64,000 bases of DNA. Source: Methylobacterium sp. Lineage in GTDB: Bacteria; Pseudomonadota; Alphaproteobacteria; Rhizobiales; Beijerinckiaceae. The first letter of the stretch is position 1. Every line of letters starts with the position of its first letter. The DNA lies in assembly GCA_020253445.1 (NCBI GenBank), contig JADCBP010000005.1, forward strand, positions 744,001 through 808,000, read 5' to 3'. The notes under the pieces were generated by a model. That model was not told where the DNA came from. It saw only the letters and a program-made list of their open reading frames with translations, and ran no database searches. Shown here piece after piece: positions 57,588-64,000 of this stretch. The position numbers and the translations under genes were made by a program.

Positions 57588-59384
57588 ATGACGACCTCCA
57601 CCGAGCCCGCCGCCCCCCGCGCCGAGCTTTCGCTGACACCCACCGGCACCCAAAGCTCGGAAGTGCTGATGCTGCGCCGCCTCATCGTGGCGGGCCTCAA
57701 CATTTTCCTCTATCTCGCGCTGGCCGCATGGGGATGGTCCATTCTCGCGGTCGAGGGCTGGTCGATCGTCGATATCCTGCTGTTCATCTGCTTCCTTTTC
57801 GGCACGCCCTGGGCGGTTCTGGGCTTCTGGAACGCCGTCATCGGCCTCATCCTGCTGCATGGTCCGCGCAACGCCATGCAGGATGTCGCGCCCTTCGCCT
57901 CGATTGCCGATCCCGCCATGCCGGTGACGCTGAAGACCGCGATCTTCATGACGCTCCGCAACGAGGACCCCTCGCGCGCCTTCCGCCGCCTGCGGCTGGT
58001 GAAGGAAAAGGTGGATGCCACGGGCCATGGCGACAAATTCGCCTATTTCCTGCTCTCCGACACCAACAAGGATGATGTCGCGGCGCAGGAGGAAGAGCTT
58101 TTCGCCACCTGGAAGGCAGAGGCTGGCGCGACCGCGCCGCTCTTCTATCGTCGGCGCACGGAGAATACCGGCTTCAAGGCCGGCAATGTGAAGGATTTCC
58201 TGAACCGCTGGGGCTCGGATTACGACCTCATGCTGCCGCTCGATGCGGACAGCCTGATGGATGGCGAGACAATCCTCCGCCATGTCCGCATCATGGAGGC
58301 GAACCCGAAGCTCGGCATCCTGCAGAGCCTCGTGGTCGGCATGCCCTCGCAGAGCCTCTTCGCGCGTATCTTTCAGTTCGGGATGCGGCAGGGCATGCGC
58401 TCCTACACGATGGGTCAGGCCTGGTGGGTGGGCGATTGCGGCCCGTTCTGGGGGCACAACGCGCTCGCGCGCATCGCGCCGTTCCGCGACCATTGCGAAT
58501 TGCCGGTGCTGCCGGGCCCGCCGCCCTTTGGCGGGCATATCCTCAGCCATGATCAGGTGGAAGCCACCTTCATGCGTCGCGCGGGCTATGAAGTGCGCGT
58601 GATGCCGGAGGAAGGCGGTTCCTGGGAGGAAAACCCGCCGACCATCCTCGAATTCATGAAGCGCAATACCCGCTGGTGCCAGGGCAACCTGCAATATTTC
58701 AAGCTGCTCGACACCAAGGGCCTCTACCCGGTCAGCCGCTTCCAGCTGATCTGGGCGATCCTGATGTTCCTCGGCATCCCCGCCTGGACACTGATGTTGC
58801 CGCTGGCGGCGCTGAAGCCTTTCGATGGCGAGAGCCTCGCGGCCTTCCCCGTGGGCTCGGCGCTGGCGCTCTACATCTTCTTCACCATCATGAACCTCAT
58901 GCCGAAGATCGCGGGTTTGCTGGATATTCTCCTCACCCCCGGTGGCACGAAGCGCTATGGCGGCACGGGCAAGTTCCTGTTCGCGGGTCTGAGCGAGATC
59001 GTTTTCGCCTGGATCCTCGGCGCGTCCGATACGTTCCGCACCACGGTCTTCATCGTCGGTCTCATCTTCGGAAAGTCGGTGGTCTGGGGCGGGCAGGCGC
59101 GTGACGCCCATGGCGTGCCATGGGATGTCGCGACCTCGAATCTCTGGCCGCAGACGCTGTTCGGTTTCGTCGTCGTGGGCCTGATGGCCGCGACCTCCAT
59201 CCAGTTCGCGCTCTGGTCGCTGCCGCTCACGCTCGGCTTCCTCGTTGCCATCCCCTTCGCGGTGTGGAGCGCCGAACCCGCGCTCGGCGCCGCGAGCGTG
59301 CGGAGCGGGCTTTACGCGATCCCCGAGGAAATCGACACCCCGGCGATTGTCGCGAAGCTCCGCGCTCAGGAAGCGGGGCACTGA
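57588..59384 (+). CDS. opgH: Glucans biosynthesis glucosyltransferase (MdoH/OpgH type)
   Basis: Inner-membrane family 2 glycosyltransferase polymerising glucose for osmoregulated periplasmic glucans. The 598-residue protein has two N-terminal helices, FMTLRNEDPSRAF, NTGFKAGNVKDFL, LPLDADSLMDGETIL, GHILSHDQVEATF and FMKRNTRWCQGNLQ (the Q/RxxRW-type motif), then about five C-terminal helices. It is shorter than enteric OpgH. No opgG/opgD lies nearby. ATG at 57588 is used; 57510 is an in-frame alternative. Confidence 0.9.
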   Translation: MTTSTEPAAPRAELSLTPTGTQSSEVLMLRRLIVAGLNIFLYLALAAWGWSILAVEGWSIVDILLFICFLFGTPWAVLGFWNAVIGLILLHGPRNAMQDVAPFASIADPAMPVTLKTAIFMTLRNEDPSRAFRRLRLVKEKVDATGHGDKFAYFLLSDTNKDDVAAQEEELFATWKAEAGATAPLFYRRRTENTGFKAGNVKDFLNRWGSDYDLMLPLDADSLMDGETILRHVRIMEANPKLGILQSLVVGMPSQSLFARIFQFGMRQGMRSYTMGQAWWVGDCGPFWGHNALARIAPFRDHCELPVLPGPPPFGGHILSHDQVEATFMRRAGYEVRVMPEEGGSWEENPPTILEFMKRNTRWCQGNLQYFKLLDTKGLYPVSRFQLIWAILMFLGIPAWTLMLPLAALKPFDGESLAAFPVGSALALYIFFTIMNLMPKIAGLLDILLTPGGTKRYGGTGKFLFAGLSEIVFAWILGASDTFRTTVFIVGLIFGKSVVWGGQARDAHGVPWDVATSNLWPQTLFGFVVVGLMAATSIQFALWSLPLTLGFLVAIPFAVWSAEPALGAASVRSGLYAIPEEIDTPAIVAKLRAQEAGH

Positions 59385-59385
59385 C

Positions 59386-60156
59386 ATGGCGCTCTCGACC
59401 CTGGAAATCTCGGCGCTCACGAAGAAATGGCCGCATCTCAAGCGCTCCTTCGAGGTCTATCACGGTGACCAGTCCCGCGATGACGCGATGGATGCGCTCT
59501 ATGCGCGCTTTCTTTCCGCGGGCGCGCTGGCTTTCGACGTGGGCAGCCATGTCGGCGACCGGATCGGCTCCTTCCGCCGCTGCGGCGCGCGCGTGGTGGC
59601 GCTGGAACCCCAGCCGGATTGCGCAAGCGCGATCCGGCTGATCTTCGCGGGTGATGCGGGCGTGACTTTGCTCGAAAGCGCCTGCGGGCCGAAGCCCGGC
59701 GAAATCACGCTGCACGTGAACTCGGCGAACCCCACCGTCTCCACCGCCTCGGCGGATTTCCTGAAGGCGGCGGATGGCGCGGCGGGCTGGGAGGGCCAAT
59801 TCTGGGATCGCGAGATCCCTGTCCCGGTCACCACGCTTGATGCGTTGATCGCGCGATATGGCATGCCCGATTTCGTGAAGATCGATGTCGAGGGTTTCGA
59901 GGCCGATGTGATCGCAGGGCTTTCCCGCGCGATCCCCGCGCTTTCCTTCGAGTTCACGACCATCCAGCGTGACGTTGCCTATCGGTGCCTCGCGCTGATC
60001 GCGAAGCGCGGCGCCTATCGCTTCAACATCGCGCTCGGCGAAAGCCAGAAGATGGATTTCGCGGAGGGCATTTCCGCCGGGGCGATGGAAGCGCATATCC
60101 GCGCCCTGCCGCATGAAGCGAATTCGGGAGACGTCTATGCGGTTCTCGATCGCTAG
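59386..60156 (+). CDS. FkbM-family methyltransferase
   Basis: 256-residue SAM methyltransferase of the FkbM family. ALAFDVGSHVGDRIGSFRRCG is motif I, VVALEPQPDCA the second motif, and DFVKIDVEGFEADVIAGL the FkbM hallmark. It starts one base after the opgH stop codon and overlaps the next gene by 20 bases, so the three genes form an operon. It may methylate the glucan or a linked sugar; that is inference. Confidence 0.9.
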   Translation: MALSTLEISALTKKWPHLKRSFEVYHGDQSRDDAMDALYARFLSAGALAFDVGSHVGDRIGSFRRCGARVVALEPQPDCASAIRLIFAGDAGVTLLESACGPKPGEITLHVNSANPTVSTASADFLKAADGAAGWEGQFWDREIPVPVTTLDALIARYGMPDFVKIDVEGFEADVIAGLSRAIPALSFEFTTIQRDVAYRCLALIAKRGAYRFNIALGESQKMDFAEGISAGAMEAHIRALPHEANSGDVYAVLDR

Positions 60157-61105
60157 CCTCGCCGCCGTTCTCGCGGCTGTCGCGCCCGTTTTCGCCCAGA
60201 ACCCTCCCGGAGGCCCCGTGCTCGCTCCCCCGAAAGACGAAATGACCGTCAAGGTCCAGAACCTCTCCGAACCCGAGGTCTGCGCCGAGAAGGACAATAT
60301 CGACATCCGCTTCTCGAACCCGGATGTGCGGCGCTTCAAGATCCAGGCGATCCAGCCGAGTTATATCGGCATGCTGCGCGAGGATCGCTACCTGCCGGAC
60401 TGGACCGCCTGCGACATGACCGGCGACCCGGCCTATGTCTCGGGCAAGCCGAGGCAGGTGACCTTGTGGGAAACGCCCTCGATGTGGGTGGTGGGACATG
60501 TCTTCCCGGCCTTCTGGCGGCCGGCCACCGTGCCGGTGAAGATCGGCGACCGGGTGGAGCACGGCCTGCATCTCATCCAGCTCTGGATGCGCGTGAACGA
60601 GCGCTCCGAGGAGATGCTCGTGGTCTATCCGCCCGATGGCTACTGGCGCATGCGGCCCCTGCCGCCGAAGCATCTGGGCTGGACCGCCTATGGCTCGAGC
60701 TTCATGGTTGGCCCGGTGACGATGGAAGGGCGCCCGGTGGTGGCGCTGAAGGAGATCGCCTTCGATCCGGAGGAGAAGAAATTCACCTTCACCTTCCGCG
60801 ATGGTGGCGAGGGCGCCTTGCGCATCGTGCATCTGGATGCCGATCGCTTCGTGATCGAGGCGACGCTTGCGGGGGATTTGCCGAGGGACAAGCCCTTCGC
60901 CGCCCTCCGTTCGATGTACATTACCGAGACGAACAATGATGCGGCCCGCGTCGCCTGGCGCGAGGCGAAGAACCCGCGCTGGGGGGAGGAGCACATCCTC
61001 GATTACAAGGGCGGAGAGGCGACCGAGTTCTGGGCGGGTCGCCATGTGGCCTCGCGCCACAACACCTCGGCGCCCGACATGGTGTTCTCCCGCTTCGAGA
61101 AGTAG
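60137..61105 (+). CDS. Secreted protein of unknown function
   Basis: 322-residue protein with a signal peptide (MRFSIASLAAVLAAVAPVFA before QNPP). The mature part has many short strands and Trp/Pro-rich turns (YWRMRPLPPKHLGWTAYGSS, EFWAGRHVASRHN) and two cysteines (EVCAEKD and TACDMTG). I recognise no family. A GGGAG precedes the ATG at 60137, which lies inside the end of the FkbM gene. Co-occurrence with opgH suggests a periplasmic role in glucan modification or sensing. Confidence 0.7.
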   Translation: MRFSIASLAAVLAAVAPVFAQNPPGGPVLAPPKDEMTVKVQNLSEPEVCAEKDNIDIRFSNPDVRRFKIQAIQPSYIGMLREDRYLPDWTACDMTGDPAYVSGKPRQVTLWETPSMWVVGHVFPAFWRPATVPVKIGDRVEHGLHLIQLWMRVNERSEEMLVVYPPDGYWRMRPLPPKHLGWTAYGSSFMVGPVTMEGRPVVALKEIAFDPEEKKFTFTFRDGGEGALRIVHLDADRFVIEATLAGDLPRDKPFAALRSMYITETNNDAARVAWREAKNPRWGEEHILDYKGGEATEFWAGRHVASRHNTSAPDMVFSRFEK

Positions 61106-61334
61106 GTCCGCGGCCCCTCGCCGGAGAAACTGGCCGGCGGATTGGCCGCAGAGATTGGCTTTCTCCCGGTGGAGTGGAAATTTTCCCGCCTTTTCAGCAA
61201 TCTAAGATTGTGTTTTTGCATTTATTTTACCGCGCCTTAACAATGGAGCGCGCAGAAACACAACCTATGGTTTATACGCTCTCCGGCCGGGATGATCGGC
61301 TCCCTGGCGGAGGGTTCGTTCAAGAGGGACTGAA

Positions 61335-63287
61335 ATGGGCATTCTCAACAACATTCGGCTGAAGACGAAACTCTTCGCCGTCGTGATTTTCCTGGTCGCG
61401 GTTTCCGCCAGCATATCCGCCACTGTCTACTTTTCGACCAAGGGCGTGATCGAGACGACGGGCCAATTGCAGGCCATGGTCGAACGCCTCCAGAATGCCG
61501 GGCGCGGCACCGCCAACCTCCTTGCCTATGCCCGCGCCGTCGAGTTCCTCCCCCTCGAACTGGACGCTGAACAGCGTTCGCAGTTCGAGAAACTCGCGGA
61601 TGACGAATTGCGGCGGTTCCGCGCCCGCATCGACCAGATCAAGCTTGCTGTTCCCGCCGATCGGGTCGATATCGACCAGATCCGTGACCAGATCGGGCGG
61701 TACGAGCCGGATATCCATCGCAAGGTGGCCAGCCTTTCCCGCGAAAAGAAGTTCGATGAGGCCACCAAGCTGGCATTCGCCGGGGATTCCGTGATCGCGG
61801 ATATCCGCAAACATCTGCGCAACATCGAAGATCGAAACCAAGCCCTCTACCGCGCAGGAACGGAAAAGCTGGAAGTGCAGGAGCACGGCCTCCTCAACAC
61901 CATCATCGTCATCGCCGTCGCCGGCTGCGTGCTGGGCCTTCTGGCGGCGTTCACGACGATTGTCATCGGAATCACGCAGCCGTTGCTGCGCCTGATCCAT
62001 GCCATGCAATCCCTGGCGGCAGGCCGCACCGACAAGGAGATCGAAGGCACCGCGCGCAAGGACGAGATCGGCCAGATGGCGCAAACGGTTGCCGTGTTCC
62101 GCGAGAACGCGCTGGAGCGTGCCCGGCTCGAAGGCGAAATGCGCCGCGAACGGGACATGGAGAAGGCGCGGCAGAGCCGCATCGACGGGCTCATCACGCA
62201 TTTCCGGGGCAGTATCGGCGATATTCGCCAGCTTCTCGATGGTCAGCTCGATATCCTGAAGAGCTCTTCCTCCACCCTCGGGCGCATTGCGGAGGAGGCC
62301 TCCCAAGGGGCCAATGTCGCGGGCTCGGCGACCTCCGAATCCTCCGAGAACGTGTCGCATGTCGCGAATGCCGCGAGTGAACTCACCTCGGCGAGCCGCG
62401 AGATCTCGACGCAGGTCCACAAGGCCAGCGAAAGCGTGACCGAGGCGATGAATGTGGCGCAGAGGGCAGATGAGGATGTCTCCAGCCTCGCGAATCTGGC
62501 GGAGCGAATCGGCGCCATCGTGGACATCATCAACTCGATCGCCGAGCAGACCAACATGCTGGCGCTGAACGCGACCATCGAGGCGGCCCGCGCCGGCGAG
62601 GCGGGGCGTTCCTTCGCGGTCGTTGCCTCGGAGGTGAAGACCCTGGCTGGCCAGACCGCCAAGGCCACGGACGAGATTTCCGCGCAGGTGCAGGCGATCC
62701 AGCAGGCCACGCAGCATGCCGTGAACTCCATCCGCACCATCTCGAACCAGGTTTCCGAGATTCAGGGCCGCACGACGGCCATCGCCGCCGCGGTGGAGGA
62801 GCAGGAGGCCTCCACGCTCGAAATCAGCCGGGCCATCGCGCTGGCTTCCGAAGGCTCCGAACAGGTCGCGGGATCGGTCTCCACCATGGTGAAATCGGTC
62901 GAGAAGACCAATGCCGAGGCCGGGCAGTTGCGCTCGATTTCCGATCTCATCGCGGATGTCAGCGGCAATCTCACCCGAACGGTCGATGGCTTCCTGCATG
63001 CCGTGGCCGAGGATGTTCAGGAGCGCCGCCGCGCGGTTCGCAAGGCCATCCGGCAGGTCGCCATCGTCACCGTGCGCGGCAAGCGCATGCAGACGATGGC
63101 GCTCGATATCTCGGAGACCGGCCTGCGGATCGAGGCTGTGCCAGGCCTTCAGGTGGGCGATGTGGTGGATATCGAATGGGTGACCGGTGAGCGCCTGCGC
63201 GGACGCCTCGTCTGGCTGCGCAACGGGCAAAGCGGTGTCGAGCTGGATGCCGCCATGCCGGCGCAGATCCTGCGCGAGGCGGCCTGA
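61335..63287 (+). CDS. Methyl-accepting chemotaxis protein with C-terminal PilZ domain
   Basis: 650-residue chemoreceptor. Transmembrane helix 1 (about 13-35), a periplasmic helical sensor (36-188), helix 2 (190-214), HAMP (about 216-268) and the cytoplasmic signalling coiled coil with tip [20 protein letters not shown] near residue 403. After the coiled coil, residues about 557-645 form a PilZ domain with [12 protein letters not shown] and [12 protein letters not shown], the c-di-GMP-binding residues. AT-rich upstream sequence (61196-61260) may hold the promoter. Confidence 0.93.
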   Translation: MGILNNIRLKTKLFAVVIFLVAVSASISATVYFSTKGVIETTGQLQAMVERLQNAGRGTANLLAYARAVEFLPLELDAEQRSQFEKLADDELRRFRARIDQIKLAVPADRVDIDQIRDQIGRYEPDIHRKVASLSREKKFDEATKLAFAGDSVIADIRKHLRNIEDRNQALYRAGTEKLEVQEHGLLNTIIVIAVAGCVLGLLAAFTTIVIGITQPLLRLIHAMQSLAAGRTDKEIEGTARKDEIGQMAQTVAVFRENALERARLEGEMRRERDMEKARQSRIDGLITHFRGSIGDIRQLLDGQLDILKSSSSTLGRIAEEASQGANVAGSATSESSENVSHVANAASELTSASREISTQVHKASESVTEAMNVAQRADEDVSSLANLAERIGAIVDIINSIAEQTNMLALNATIEAARAGEAGRSFAVVASEVKTLAGQTAKATDEISAQVQAIQQATQHAVNSIRTISNQVSEIQGRTTAIAAAVEEQEASTLEISRAIALASEGSEQVAGSVSTMVKSVEKTNAEAGQLRSISDLIADVSGNLTRTVDGFLHAVAEDVQERRRAVRKAIRQVAIVTVRGKRMQTMALDISETGLRIEAVPGLQVGDVVDIEWVTGERLRGRLVWLRNGQSGVELDAAMPAQILREAA

Positions 63288-63290
63288 GGC

Positions 63291-64000
63291 TCAGCGCTCG
63301 AACATTCTTTCGAGCACGCGGATGGTGGGCCGTTGCGGCAAGGTCGCCCGGCTCAGCACCACGCTGGTGGAGCCCGCGCGCTCGATCGCGTGGGTTTCCG
63401 TCATTTTCGAAAGGAAGTTCTGCAGCACGCGCTCGGAAAAATAGTGCATCGGCACCACCATCTTGGGCCGGAGCTGTCCGATCACCTCGGCGATGCCGGA
63501 AAGATCAATCGTCCAGGAGCCGTCGACCGCCGCAAGCACCACATCCACCTGGCCGATGGCCGCGAGATGCTCCGGCGTCAGCGTGTGGTGAAGATGCCCG
63601 AGATGGGCGATGCAGAGCCCGGCGGCCTCGAAGATGAAGATCGAATTGCCGTAGAATTCCGTCCGTGCCTCGCCCCAGCCGCCGCGAATGTTGGTGGGCA
63701 CGTTGCGCACGCGCAGGTCGCGTTCCTGCAGGTCATGCTTCGGCATCTCGCCGGCTCGGCCCCAGCCGCGCAGCACGTGGCGGATCGCCGGATCGGGCGC
63801 ATGGGTGAAATGCGTGGAATGCGCGTGGTTCATCGTCGCCACGTCGGGCGGGGCCTCGGGGCGGACGTAATCGTTGTAATCGGTCGCGGCGGTCACGCCG
63901 CCCGGCGTCTCGATCGTGAAGGTCGCGTGGCCCACATAAGTGAGACGCACCTCGCCGGATTGCAGCGCGGCGGGAAGGATCGGCGTGCCATCGGGCGCGC
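63291..64000 (-). CDS. Metallo-beta-lactamase-fold hydrolase (UlaG-like), 5-prime end outside the window
   Basis: The minus-strand reading frame is open from its stop at 63291 to the window edge. An internal GTG at 63950 (MRLTYVGHATFTIETPGG) is not the likely start, because the upstream codons read PDGTPILPAALQSGEVRLTYVG, as in homologues. AHSTHFTHAPD is the altered HxHxDH zinc motif; IAHLGHLHH and PMHYFSERVL hold later metal histidines. Probably UlaG/RomA-type. It converges on the chemoreceptor gene with 3 bases between. Confidence 0.82.
   Translation of the reverse strand, partial: APDGTPILPAALQSGEVRLTYVGHATFTIETPGGVTAATDYNDYVRPEAPPDVATMNHAHSTHFTHAPDPAIRHVLRGWGRAGEMPKHDLQERDLRVRNVPTNIRGGWGEARTEFYGNSIFIFEAAGLCIAHLGHLHHTLTPEHLAAIGQVDVVLAAVDGSWTIDLSGIAEVIGQLRPKMVVPMHYFSERVLQNFLSKMTETHAIERAGSTSVVLSRATLPQRPTIRVLERMFER

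Noticed and set aside
57330-59441. Long open frame antisense to the opgH-like gene
   Set aside because: Low-complexity Arg/Glu/His composition typical of a GC-rich antisense shadow; the sense protein has clear glycosyltransferase motifs.
61320-63230. Long open frame antisense to the chemoreceptor gene
   Set aside because: Shadow of a repetitive heptad coding pattern; no motif.

Overview
This window looks like chromosome of an alphaproteobacterium of the order Hyphomicrobiales (Rhizobiales). The evidence is the high GC content, a rhizobial-type porin with a two-cysteine N-terminus, an LdtR/L,D-transpeptidase locus, a K+-independent H+-pyrophosphatase, Mg-type ALA dehydratase, and the gene order dapA-smpB-rpoZ-rsh-pyrE-pdxJ-acpS-lepB-rnc-era-recO. 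I saw no tRNA, rRNA, insertion sequence, prophage or CRISPR. The gene at the right edge is cut by the window.

Layout. 1-7.3 kb: porin with a strong terminator, an OmpA/BON protein with a membrane partner, an alpha/beta hydrolase (minus strand), dapA, a PaiB-like flavoprotein and smpB. 7.3-16.6 kb: a family 5 uracil-DNA glycosylase and a NYN protein on the minus strand, then rpoZ, the stringent-response enzyme rsh, and the tightly packed run pyrE-pdxJ-acpS-lepB-rnc-era-recO. 16.7-23.3 kb: two tandem TadG-like exported proteins, parC, a flavodoxin-like protein and a DsbA-fold protein. 23.3-28 kb (minus strand): bpt, ilvA, an orphan LivH-type permease with an unusual exported N-terminal part, and hemB. 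28-33 kb: a 3-hydroxyisobutyryl-CoA hydrolase, a small membrane protein, ldtR, the L,D-transpeptidase and a second threonine/serine dehydratase. 33.2-43.1 kb: a cold-shock gene, glyA-nrdR-ribD-ribE-ribH-nusB-thiL, an MFS transporter and hppA. 43.2-48.9 kb: a small exported cysteine protein, bamE (minus strand), a ubiquinol-cytochrome c chaperone, a YceD-like protein, plsX-fabH, ihfA and a MerR regulator. 48.9-57.4 kb: accessory region (below). 57.6-64 kb: an OpgH-type glucosyltransferase, an FkbM methyltransferase, an unknown secreted protein, a chemoreceptor with a C-terminal PilZ domain, and a partial metallo-beta-lactamase-fold hydrolase.

Most of the window is housekeeping. The region most likely to hold something undescribed is about 51.3-57.4 kb. 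It holds a GTP cyclohydrolase II whose N-terminal RibB-like domain has lost its active site, a stand-alone RibD C-terminal reductase, a cytochrome b561, and a minus-strand run of a medium-chain dehydrogenase, a 6-pyruvoyl-tetrahydropterin-synthase-like protein lacking key catalytic positions, a family 4 glycosyltransferase and a SAM methyltransferase. A complete ribD-ribE-ribH set sits separately at 35.7-38 kb. I infer that the 51-57 kb genes make a modified, probably glycosylated and methylated, pyrimidine or pterin compound rather than riboflavin.

A second recurring signal is a CTAG-containing -10-like hexamer ahead of several genes. In front of parC and of the second dehydratase it is placed so that transcription would begin at or next to the start codon, which suggests leaderless mRNAs.
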